Origin: Desulfovibrionales bacterium
GTDB taxonomy: Bacteria; Desulfobacterota; Desulfovibrionia; Desulfovibrionales; Desulfomicrobiaceae
Direction of reading: 5' to 3'
Length of the DNA stretch: 6,063 nucleotides
NCBI GenBank assembly: GCA_012727515.1
Contig: JAAYGZ010000130.1
Coordinates: 1-6,063, forward strand
The position numbers and the translations under genes are program-made. Of this stretch, positions 1 through 6,063 are shown one piece after another. The notes below the pieces were generated by a model. It had not been told where the DNA came from. It made no database searches and worked only from the letters and a program-made list of their open reading frames with translations. How positions within the stretch are numbered: the stretch's first letter is position 1; every line of letters begins with the position of its first letter.

Positions 1-121
1 ACATGAACGCTCCAGTGGTCAGGGTGAAGGTGATAAGTCTCCACGTCACTACCAAAGGATGCTACGAGCACAAGCCAGAGACCAGCAACAACCCAACACT
101 TTGTCCCCAGCAAAAAGATGA
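1..121. other. Unassigned left-edge segment with several open frames
   Basis: Three frames are open from the window edge. On the plus strand, one frame runs from position 2 to a TGA at 119-121 (39 codons, polar and charged), and another runs from an ATG at position 3 to a TAA near 129-131 (42 codons, the highest G/C in third positions). On the minus strand, a frame open across the whole segment encodes a hydrophobic stretch (WVVAGLWLVLVASFG) followed by a polar HLHPDHWS run, which resembles a membrane-anchored N-terminus. That frame has no ATG and no ribosome binding site; its only nearby start would be a TTG near 114. I do not recognise any of the three products and cannot decide which, if any, is real. 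Confidence 0.25.
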
Positions 122-287
122 AAATAATTAACTGAAATAAAAAGTATTTTTATGAAAAACCAAAAAATATGCATTCAAAAACACAGTGCGCACAAATCGC
201 CACGGGCCTATATCTTGTTTGAATACATTATTTGTGGCATACCAATGCTATCTTTAGCATAACAAGTATCTTTTATATGCTTTTACA
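122..287 (+). promoter_or_regulatory. AT-rich intergenic region, presumed promoter region of the transposase-like gene
   Basis: This stretch is clearly richer in A and T than the genes and has no supported reading frame. The best sigma70-like pair I can see is TTGTGG (232-237) and TAGCAT (255-260) with 17 bases between them, matching 3/6 and 4/6 of consensus, so it is weak. An 8-base palindrome GTGCGCAC lies at 186-193. No Shine-Dalgarno sequence precedes the ATG at 288; the bases just upstream read TGCTTTTACA. The promoter assignment is inference from position and composition. Confidence 0.3.
245..260. repeat. Inverted repeat ATGCTA-N4-TAGCAT
   Basis: A perfect 6+6 inverted repeat with a TCTT spacer sits 27 bases upstream of the ATG at 288. 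Its right arm coincides with the best -10 candidate, the arrangement expected of an operator. It could equally be a chance palindrome in AT-rich DNA. No protein can be assigned to it from the sequence. Confidence 0.35.
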
Positions 288-1151
288 ATGAATACAGATT
301 CAAAAATAGATATAAACAGGTTAAATAAACTGACTTTATCAGAAAATTCAGCCCGAAATTTTCTGTTGGAATTTTGTTGGAAAAACCACCAACGGCACTG
401 TCCATTATGTAAAAGTCGAAAATTATATCGTCTGGCCAACAAACGCCGCCGCTGTAGCCGCTGCGGATACACCTTCCATGATTTCAGTCGGCGTTTTCTC
501 AATCGGGGCGCCTTTAATGCCCAGGAATGGCTGTGGTTTCTCAAGCTCTTTACCCTGGAACTGGCGCCAACCCTCATAGCTGAAGAAATGTCTGTCAGCT
601 ATGCCACCATCTTAAAGGCCGTGGACACGGTACGCCGCGCCATCCTGGCCCAAAGCCTGGATGCGGCCCAATTTTACGCAGCAGGCATCTGGCCTGGCCC
701 TGGCAATCCAGCTCCAACAACCGAAATTATCAACGCGCCGGTCTTTGGCATTATTGAAATGGGCGAAATGACGCTGTGCGACCTGTTACCAGAGATCAAA
801 GCCGAGCATCTGCTCCATTTTAAGCTCAATTTCTGCCTCAAAACAGCAAGTATCGGCCAGGTGGTATATACTGCGCCCTACAAACATTATCAGGCCCTTA
901 TTTCATGCGGCCCCGGACTCTGGCCTGCACAACATATCACCCATGCCGACAAACGTCTGCCCGTGGAAAGCTCACCCTTCTGGGCCTTTACCAAAAAACG
1001 CCTGCGCCACTTGCGCGGCATTCCGGCCTCACATTTTCCCCTGTACATCAAAGAATGCGAGCTGCGCTATAATTCCCGCAACACAGATCTCCTGCTCCTT
1101 CTGGCCCAGGCCCTGTGCGCCTTTGTGCCTCAGATTTCTGGCAGACACTAA
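288..1151 (+). CDS. IS1595/ISXO2-like transposase-derived protein, probably catalytically inactive
   Basis: The 287-residue product follows the IS1595 (ISXO2-type) transposase plan. Residues about 24-65 form a zinc ribbon with CPLC (C38, C41) and CSRC (C56, C59), followed by a basic segment. Residues about 93-120 look like a helix-turn-helix. From about 150 the DDE/RNase H-like fold is recognisable by PVFGIIE, VVYTAPYKHY, PFWAFTKKRL and ECELRYNSR. The catalytic positions are changed. Where active relatives have DE(T/S)Y the sequence is AQFY (A127); in the YTDxxxxY motif the Asp is A196; the Glu two residues before Phe-Trp is S229. The usual linker between the first Asp and PVFG is also short. 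I see no frameshift, internal stop or terminal inverted repeats. The intact frame without catalytic residues suggests a retained, repurposed protein, possibly a DNA-binding regulator. The start at 288 is the first ATG after an in-frame TAG at 255-257; it lacks a Shine-Dalgarno sequence, unlike the three fdh genes, and the first ~30 codons are AT-rich. The gene converges on fdhE. Confidence 0.8.
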   Translation: MNTDSKIDINRLNKLTLSENSARNFLLEFCWKNHQRHCPLCKSRKLYRLANKRRRCSRCGYTFHDFSRRFLNRGAFNAQEWLWFLKLFTLELAPTLIAEEMSVSYATILKAVDTVRRAILAQSLDAAQFYAAGIWPGPGNPAPTTEIINAPVFGIIEMGEMTLCDLLPEIKAEHLLHFKLNFCLKTASIGQVVYTAPYKHYQALISCGPGLWPAQHITHADKRLPVESSPFWAFTKKRLRHLRGIPASHFPLYIKECELRYNSRNTDLLLLLAQALCAFVPQISGRH

Positions 1152-1188
1152 AAAAGCCGCCAGCCAACCATCATGGTTGACCAGCGGC
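1150..1188 (-). terminator. Rho-independent terminator of the fdh operon
   Basis: On the minus strand, GCCGC-TGGT-CAACC pairs with GGTTG-GCTG-GCGGC around an ATGAT loop (1156-1188) and is followed directly by six T residues (1155-1150). The middle four pairs include three G-U wobbles, so they pair in the minus-strand RNA; the plus-strand RNA would have C/A mismatches there and has no U tract after the hairpin. The element therefore terminates the fdhABE transcript, 31 bases past the fdhE stop. Its T tract overlaps the TAA (1149-1151) of the convergent transposase-like gene. Confidence 0.85.
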
Positions 1189-1219
1189 CAGATAGTACGG
1201 CCAGAGCAAAAAACTAAGC

Positions 1220-2143
1220 TCAGGGTGTGTCGTTAAAATCCATGGCCACCCACGGGGCCGGAGACAATGGCTTATATCCTTTGGACTGGGCCACTGCATC
1301 CAGATGAATAAGGCCCAGGGCTGCCAGATCAAAATCCACCACATCAATCCGCTCGACCAGATTAATGCCCGGCACATAGTGCTGGCATTTGTCGCAGGCG
1401 TAAAAATACTCATGCGGCAGTTCTTCAGATGAAAATTTACGCAAGGTTTCATGCTCTGCGTTGCCACATGAAGGGCAGGTCAGGCGTATAAAACGCCAGC
1501 GATGTGTGCAGCTTGGGCAGTGGTGCCACAGTTCGCCACTTTTGGAGACCAGAAACTCCGACGGGTCTGGATGATTTTCCAGATTACTCATGTCAGTTTC
1601 TGAACCACAGACCGGACAATGCGGATGTCGCCACAAGTCCATGGGAGCCAGAGCAGTTAGAATTTTCTTGTGCGCAGTAACACAAGGGGCAAAAACTGCG
1701 CGCAAAGCCATGAGCAAAAAGTCTGGAGCAACCCCGGCCAGAGCTGCGGCCTGTTCCAGGGCAGCAGAATCTCCATGCGTCATGGCCTGTACGCCAAGGC
1801 CGACCCATTGGGGATCGGTGTCTGCTAGCTGGCCAAGGGTCTGCAATCCAGGAGCCAAGGCAGGAAAAAGTACGCTCATAAAAGGCCATATCTTCTTGGA
1901 GGCGTGCTGAAAAGAATGGATAAATCCATCTGGCTGCACAAAGCTGACCAACGGGGTTCCCTGTAAAAATGCGTCTTCATCAACCACAAACGCATCCAGG
2001 TCCACTGGTTGGAACGATGCGGCCAGCTCTGCCTGCTTGCCAAGCAAAAGGCCAAATCGTTCAATCATCTCCCGAAAAGGGTGCAGACGTTGCGCCATCT
2101 GAGTCAGCGCTGTGTTTTTCTCCGAATGTCCACGAGAGGGCAT
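1220..2143 (-). CDS. fdhE: Formate dehydrogenase accessory protein FdhE
   Basis: The 307-residue protein has the usual FdhE length (E. coli FdhE is about 309) and the family's four CxxC motifs in the C-terminal half: CPVC (C176, C179), CPSC (C209, C212), CPSC (C223, C226) and CDKC (C250, C253). These form paired rubredoxin-like metal-binding knuckles. The N-terminal ~165 residues are helical and lack a signal peptide or membrane segment, so the protein should act in the cytoplasm. FdhE is known to bind the catalytic subunit of Tat-exported formate dehydrogenases and is needed for their activity, probably at a late maturation or quality-control step. The start is set by AAGGAGG at 2148-2154, four bases from the ATG. 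The gene is third after fdhA and fdhB, separated from fdhB by 59 bases that contain a terminator-like hairpin. It ends in the operon's terminator region. Confidence 0.92.
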   Translation of the reverse strand: MPSRGHSEKNTALTQMAQRLHPFREMIERFGLLLGKQAELAASFQPVDLDAFVVDEDAFLQGTPLVSFVQPDGFIHSFQHASKKIWPFMSVLFPALAPGLQTLGQLADTDPQWVGLGVQAMTHGDSAALEQAAALAGVAPDFLLMALRAVFAPCVTAHKKILTALAPMDLWRHPHCPVCGSETDMSNLENHPDPSEFLVSKSGELWHHCPSCTHRWRFIRLTCPSCGNAEHETLRKFSSEELPHEYFYACDKCQHYVPGINLVERIDVVDFDLAALGLIHLDAVAQSKGYKPLSPAPWVAMDFNDTP

Positions 2144-2147
2144 GCAG

Positions 2148-2154
2148 CCTCCTT
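2148..2154 (-). promoter_or_regulatory. Ribosome binding site of fdhE
   Basis: A full AAGGAGG lies four bases before the ATG at 2143. It begins right after the T-rich tail of the hairpin at 2155-2187, so termination at that hairpin would remove this site from the transcript. Confidence 0.75.
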
Positions 2155-2187
2155 AAAGGAAAAGGCCCGCCGGAAATCCGACGGGCC
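2155..2187 (-). terminator. Intra-operon terminator-like hairpin between fdhB and fdhE
   Basis: On the minus strand GGCCCGTCGG and CCGGCGGGCC form a 10-pair stem (one T-G wobble) around the loop ATTT at 2164-2187, followed by TTTTCCTTT. The stem is strong and GC-rich; the T tract is interrupted by two C residues, so partial rather than full termination is likely. It sits 15 bases after the fdhB stop. It could also act as a 3' stability hairpin for the fdhAB part of the message. Confidence 0.65.
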
Positions 2188-2202
2188 ATGTTGATGGATG
2201 GA

Positions 2203-2922
2203 TTAGCCCAGGGCCTTTCTGAAAGGCCTTGTCAGATCGGCCAGGAAGTCAGCCCTGTTCAGGGGGCGAATTTCCCGCTGTGCGTACTTGTGATACATCT
2301 CACGGGGATGGCTGACAAGGTAAACTACACCCAGGTCTTCAGCATCCAGCAGTTCTGCCTCGGGGAAGGTCTTTTTGACCCGCTCCAGATGTTGTTCTGC
2401 GACCTTGAGCATATCTTCGCGTTCACCAAAGCTCATGGCAGCCACGCATGTTTTGACACACATGGGGATGAGGCCGGCCTGCACACGGTCAATACACATG
2501 TCGCACTTGGTCAACTCATTGGTTTTCTCGTTACGACGCGGGATATTGTACGGACAGGAATCAATGATCTCATCGCATTGTTCTTTGGTCAGTTCTTTGG
2601 TCTTTTCGGTGCAGATCACAATGCCAGTGGCCTCATCAACCACAATGGCGCCTTCCACATACATGTCTGCCGTATCCTTGCAGGCTGGCTGCAGGCAATG
2701 GCGGCACTGCTCAGGGAAGAACAGCCAATGTACTCGGCCATCAATCTTGTGCTCTGAGAAACGCACCAGTTTAAAGTTATGAGGGGTCAGATCCGGCGGA
2801 TTCTGATGGGTGCCGGTCTGCAGGGTGGGCACAGCCTCATGGTCGTGCCACTGCTTGCACGCCACCTGACAACCACGGCAAGCCGTACAGCGGGTGGTAT
2901 CGATGAATATACATTTTGCCAT
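2203..2922 (-). CDS. fdhB: Formate dehydrogenase beta subunit, iron-sulfur electron-transfer protein
   Basis: The 239-residue protein belongs to the ferredoxin-like beta subunits of the DMSO reductase family. Cysteine groups are C12-C15-C18-C22, C73-C76-C81, C123 (in a CPYN context), C140-C143 and C155-C159. These twelve ligands fit three [4Fe-4S] clusters, the number known for the Desulfovibrio gigas beta subunit. The fourth Cys usual in the second motif is Ala85, so C123 probably completes that cluster. C4, C104 and C116 are left over. There is no signal peptide and no C-terminal membrane helix, so it is not a membrane-anchored FdnH-type subunit; it should cross the membrane folded, carried by the Tat signal of FdhA, and pass electrons to a soluble cytochrome c. 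The start is set by AGGAGGG at 2929-2935, six bases from the ATG, and this site contains most of the fdhA stop codon. The gap to fdhA is 11 bases, which suggests translational coupling. Confidence 0.95.
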   Translation of the reverse strand: MAKCIFIDTTRCTACRGCQVACKQWHDHEAVPTLQTGTHQNPPDLTPHNFKLVRFSEHKIDGRVHWLFFPEQCRHCLQPACKDTADMYVEGAIVVDEATGIVICTEKTKELTKEQCDEIIDSCPYNIPRRNEKTNELTKCDMCIDRVQAGLIPMCVKTCVAAMSFGEREDMLKVAEQHLERVKKTFPEAELLDAEDLGVVYLVSHPREMYHKYAQREIRPLNRADFLADLTRPFRKALG

Positions 2923-2928
2923 ATCTGT

Positions 2929-2935
2929 CCCTCCT
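2929..2935 (-). promoter_or_regulatory. Ribosome binding site of fdhB overlapping the fdhA stop
   Basis: AGGAGGG shares bases with the TAG stop of fdhA (2934-2936). Ribosomes ending fdhA would thus be positioned on the fdhB start signal, which favours matched amounts of the two subunits. Confidence 0.75.
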
Positions 2936-5900
2936 ACCTTGCCAGTTCCGTGACCTTATCGGCCTTACGGATGTTCACCAGACTCGCCTTGTACTCCGGA
3001 ATGGTCACGTTTGGTTCGCCCACGGACGGAGTCAAGCGGTTCGTGGCATCGCCTACGCCAGGCGTAGTCCAGCCAAAGCAGAAAGGCATACCGATCAGAT
3101 GCACGGTTTTGCCTTCTACCTGGAAGGGGGTGATGCGCACTGTGACCATGGCCACAGCTTCGACCTTGCCGCGAATACTCTCAACCACTACCACGTCGCC
3201 ATTTTTAATGCCTTTTTCTTCTGCCAGTTCATGGCTCATTTCCACATAGAGCTGTGGTTCAGCCTCAAGCAGGTATGGCGTATTACGGGTATCACCGCCA
3301 CCACACCAGTGTTCGGTCAGGCTGTATGTAGTCAGCACAATGGGGAACTTTGGATCGCCAGGCGCTGCCAGCAGATCCATATCGCTCTTGGGCATTTTGG
3401 CACACGGGCTGCTCAGCTGCTTGGAGAACGGATTTTTGGTCAGCGGTGTTTCCACAGGCTCATAGTGCTCTGGGAATGGTCCATCCACGCGACCCGGGCC
3501 AAAGAGTGCGCCGTGGCCTTCGGTCTGCATGATGAATGGATACTTGCCGCCTTCCATGGCCATTGGTGGAGCTGGTCCATCTGGAATATCGCCAATCCAC
3601 TTGCCGTCTTCCCACAGGATAACCGGCAGATCCGGGTTAAAGGGCTTACCGTTCACATCCACAGAAGCACGGTTGTACAGCACGCGACGGTTCATCGGCC
3701 AGGCCCAGGTGTAGTTCGGATACAAGCCAAGTTTGGCCTGCATAGGAGTCTGGGTATGGTCGCGGCGCTTGGCCAGGTTTTTGCCTGGTTCCGGGTAGCA
3801 GCCGCAGTAAATCCAGTTCAGGCTGGTGGTGGAGCCATCGTCCTGAAGCAGGGTGAAGTTCGGAACATGCTCGCCTTTTTTGTAGGTCTTGTCCTTAATG
3901 GTCACGTCTTTGGTAAAACGACCATTAATGCGCATGGCCACTTCTTCTGCATCGTATTCCTTGATCCAGTCGTGCGAGAGGATACCTTCCGGGAATGCGC
4001 CTTTTTCCTTTTCATACAGAGCGCGCACCCGGTTCATGATCTCAACAACCATCCAACCCATGGACTTGCTCTGTCCGGAAGGCTCTGGGCCTTTGTGATG
4101 CCACTGGTGCCAGCGGCCGGAATTGGAGGTTGTTCCATCCTTTTCACCGCGCTGACAGGAAGGCAGCAGGAAGACTTCTGTCTTGACCTTTTTGGGGTCC
4201 ACACCAGGCTGACGCCAGAATGATGCAGTTTCTGTATCATGCACTTCGCCCATGACCAGCCAATCAAGTGTTTGCAGGGCTGCGCGCACTTTATGGGTAT
4301 TGGGGAAGCTCATGGCCGGGTTATGACCAAAGATCATGCCGCCCTTGATGTCTTTTTTCTGATACATGCGATCATAGAGAAACATCATGGCGTAATCCAC
4401 GCCCGGCTCAACCTTGGGCAGCAGATTATAGCAGAACTCATTTTCCGGAGTAGCCTTGTCACCAAACCAGCCTTTCAGAAGGCTGACCATATACTTTGGC
4501 CGGTTACCCCACCAGTTAACGCTCTTGGGGTCATTGCTGACCGGAGTATTGGCCTTCTGGTAGTCTGCCAGAGTAGGCCAGGCCGAGGTAGGCACAGCAT
4601 TGTAACCAGGAATGATATGCCAGAGCAGAGCATGGTCAGTGGAACCCTGCACATTGGGTTCGCCGCGCAGAGCATTAACTCCACCACCTGCCACACCAAT
4701 ATTGCCCAGCAAAAGCTGAATCATGGCTCCCAGACGGATGTTCTGTACGCCCACAGAATGCTGGGTCCAGCCCAGAGCGTACATGATGGTGCCAGCCTTG
4801 TCAGGCTTGCCTGTGGCTGCGAAAACATCATACACTTTGAGCAGATTTTCTTTAGACACACCAGTCACAGAAGAAACTGTGTCAAGATTATACCGATCAT
4901 AGTGCTTCTTCAGGAGCTGATACACGCAACGCGGATCCTGTAAGGTCTTGTCGCGTTTGGGGATGCCATTCTCATCCTTGGCAAAAGCCCACAGTTTTTG
5001 ATCATACTTGCGTGTTTTTGGGTCATAGCCCGAGAACAGGCCGTCTTCAAATTTGTAGCTGTCAGCTATGATAAAAGAGGCATTGGTGTATTCGACAACA
5101 TATTCTTTCTGAATCAGATCTTTTTCCAGAATATATTTCACCATGCCGCCCATAAAGGCGATGTCTGTGCCAGAACGCAGAGGCACATGGAAATCACTTC
5201 TGGCTGATGTGCGCGAGAATTTCGGGTCCACATGGACAACCGTGGCCCCCGCGTCTTTGGCCTTTAATACCCACTTGAAGGAAATGGGATGGTGTTCAGC
5301 AGCATTACTGCCCATAATCAAAACAGCATTGGCGTGCTTAATATCAATCCAATGCTGGGTCATTGCGCCGCGTCCGAACGACTCTGCCAGAGCCGGTACA
5401 GTCGGGGAGTGTCAGACCCGGGCCTGATGATCGATATATATACCTCCCAGTGCTCGGCACATCTGATGCGCCACGGAGCATTCTTCATTGTCCATCTGGG
5501 AAGTGCCAAACTGAAAATAGGATTCCCAGCGATTGACCGTAACGCCCTTGTCATTTTTTTCAATAAAATCTTTGTCGCGCGTATCTTTGATCTTACGTGC
5601 GATCTGATCCAGCATCCAGTCCCAGTCCTTTTCTTCCCACTTATCGCTGCCAGCAGCGCGATACCTGGGCGTGAGCACACGGTGGTCACTGACATGCATG
5701 CTGTAAAACGCTGCGCCCTTGGGGCACAGTGCGCCTTCGCTGATGGGATACTCTGCATTACCCTCAGAGCTGATCATCTTCCCATCTTTCACGTGCATAA
5801 TGATTTCACATCCACAGGAGCAGAAGCCACAGACAGAAATGACTTCTTTGGCCCCCTCGATCTTCAGCGCTTTTGCGTACGCATAGGCGGGCTTCAGATC

Positions 5901-5981
5901 AAACCCCAGTTGTCCCAGGGACATGGCCGCAACGCCTGCCCCGGTAATTTTCATAAACCCTCGCCGTGTAAATGTAGCCAT
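2934..5981 (-). CDS. fdhA: Formate dehydrogenase alpha subunit, selenocysteine-containing, periplasmic
   Basis: This catalytic subunit of a Mo- or W-bis-MGD formate dehydrogenase oxidises formate to CO2 (or the reverse) in the periplasm. Read through the UGA at 5412-5414 it has 1015 residues. It opens with a Tat signal (TRRGFMK, R6-R7; likely cleavage after A32-Y33-A34). C51, C54, C58 and C86 bind the [4Fe-4S] cluster, with K88 in LCPKG. Sec190 is followed by His191, and Arg439 lies in ALRGEPNVQG. D. vulgaris FdhA has Sec192, His193 and Arg441, so all three match with an offset of two. The C-terminal dinucleotide-binding domain starts near 877 and contains TTYSLTEHW. The start at 5981 has GGAGG at 5987-5991, five bases away. 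The same frame could begin at an ATG at 5993 or a GTG at 6011, but the first overlaps that site and neither has a good one of its own. Taking UGA as a stop would split the gene into a 5' fragment ending at 5412 and a fragment starting at an internal ATG (5363). The metal cannot be told from sequence. Confidence 0.96.
5379..5404 (-). promoter_or_regulatory. Bacterial SECIS hairpin of fdhA
   Basis: Starting ten bases after the first base of the UGA, the minus strand reads CGACTGTACC, loop GGCTCT, GGCAGAGTCG. The arms make eight Watson-Crick pairs in ten positions with two mismatches. The loop lies 20-25 bases after the U of the UGA, at nearly the same distance as the GGUCU loop of the E. coli fdhF SECIS. 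Such hairpins recruit SelB with Sec-tRNA. Here the loop has GGCUC rather than GGUCU, which may reflect a different SelB. Because the hairpin is inside the coding region, it also encodes the residues after Sec190. Confidence 0.85.
5412..5414 (-). other. UGA codon read as selenocysteine (Sec190)
   Basis: The frame continues without a break on both sides: IDHQARV, then UGA, then HSPTVPALAESFGRGAM. The flanking residues are those around the active-site Sec of formate dehydrogenases (V-U-H). The family alternative at this position is Cys. The organism must carry selA, selB, selC and selD, none of which is in this window. Confidence 0.95.
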
Positions 5982-6063
5982 CAAAACCTCCATGGTTTGT
6001 GGTTCTTGCACCCCACAACCAGCCTTGCGTAGCAGGCGCTAAGTGCAAAGATGCGTATTAGGT
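5982..6063 (-). promoter_or_regulatory. Upstream leader of fdhA, promoter not resolved
   Basis: The 82 bases before fdhA hold its ribosome binding site (GGAGG, 5987-5991) and a hairpin at 5994-6020, in which GGTTGTGG pairs with CCAC-A-AACC through one bulged A around a 10-base loop. Farther up is an imperfect inverted repeat, TAGC-AGGC-GCTA (6030-6041), flanked by TTGC and GCAA. I find no convincing -10/-35 pair or spaced sigma54 site, so the promoter may lie beyond the window edge. Confidence 0.4.
6025..6048. repeat. Imperfect inverted repeat upstream of fdhA
   Basis: On the plus strand TTGC-g-TAGC-aggc-GCTA-agt-GCAA forms a nested inverted repeat with unequal spacers (1 and 3 bases). It lies 44-67 bases upstream of the fdhA start, where an operator or activator site could sit. 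It is short enough to be chance, and I assign no protein. Confidence 0.25.

Noticed and set aside
186..193. GTGCGCAC palindrome as a regulator site
   Set aside because: It does not extend beyond eight bases and matches no operator I can name; palindromes of this length are expected by chance.
236..248. Sigma54-like promoter (TGGCAT then TGCTA)
   Set aside because: The GG and GC doublets are separated by nine bases instead of the ten that sigma54 sites need.
122..1219. Complete mobile insertion sequence around the transposase-like gene
   Set aside because: I found no matching terminal inverted repeats or target duplication in the flanks, and the downstream side is occupied by the fdh terminator.
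1969..2757. 262-codon open frame on the plus strand
   Set aside because: It runs antisense across both fdhE and fdhB and the gap between them, crossing the terminator hairpin; a real gene would not mirror two others.
2916..4223. 435-codon open frame on the plus strand
   Set aside because: It is antisense to the fdhA coding region, has no ribosome binding site, and its product has no recognisable family features; it arises from the codon bias of the real gene.
4239..4943. 234-codon open frame on the plus strand
   Set aside because: It is antisense to the middle of fdhA and has no ribosome binding site or recognisable motif.
5412..5414. Nonsense mutation making fdhA a pseudogene
   Set aside because: The UGA is at the known active-site Sec position, the residues on both sides match the family, a SECIS follows, and the rest of the frame is intact.
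6005..6020. Sigma54-like promoter before fdhA (TGG then TGCA, minus strand)
   Set aside because: The spacing is again nine bases instead of ten, and the site would leave a leader of almost no length before the ribosome binding site.
5289..6032. 247-codon open frame on the plus strand
   Set aside because: It is antisense to the N-terminal part of fdhA, including the Tat signal and the Sec codon, and has no start signal.

Overview
The window looks like a piece of a sulfate-reducing Desulfobacterota chromosome, most likely Desulfovibrionales. The main reason is a periplasmic, Tat-exported, selenocysteine-containing formate dehydrogenase. Its active-site residues keep a constant offset of two from the numbering known for Desulfovibrio vulgaris FdhA. 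The organism call rests on recalled family knowledge, not a search. Base composition is moderate in the genes, with an AT-rich stretch at about 120-370.

Layout. Positions 1-121 are a left-edge fragment with several open frames that I cannot assign. Positions 122-287 are AT-rich, non-coding and hold a possible promoter/operator. Positions 288-1151 (+) encode a protein with the architecture of an IS1595/ISXO2-type transposase (zinc ribbon, helix-turn-helix, DDE fold), but the three positions expected to be catalytic acids read Ala, Ala and Ser. From the right edge leftward on the minus strand lies an operon: fdhA (5981-2934, read through an in-frame UGA as selenocysteine), fdhB (2922-2203) and fdhE (2143-1220). 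The transposase-like gene and the operon converge on one hairpin at 1150-1188, which is built to terminate the minus-strand operon.

How the genes work together. FdhA carries the Mo/W-bis-MGD site and one [4Fe-4S] cluster and oxidises formate (or reduces CO2) in the periplasm. FdhB carries three predicted [4Fe-4S] clusters and passes electrons on, probably to a soluble periplasmic cytochrome c3 encoded elsewhere. FdhE is the cytoplasmic accessory protein needed for active formate dehydrogenase. FdhB has no signal peptide and probably leaves the cell bound to FdhA. A terminator-like hairpin between fdhB and fdhE would lower fdhE expression relative to the structural subunits.

The least ordinary item is the transposase-like gene, which looks like a domesticated, catalytically dead transposase that may now be a DNA-binding protein. 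Its link to formate metabolism is only positional in this window.
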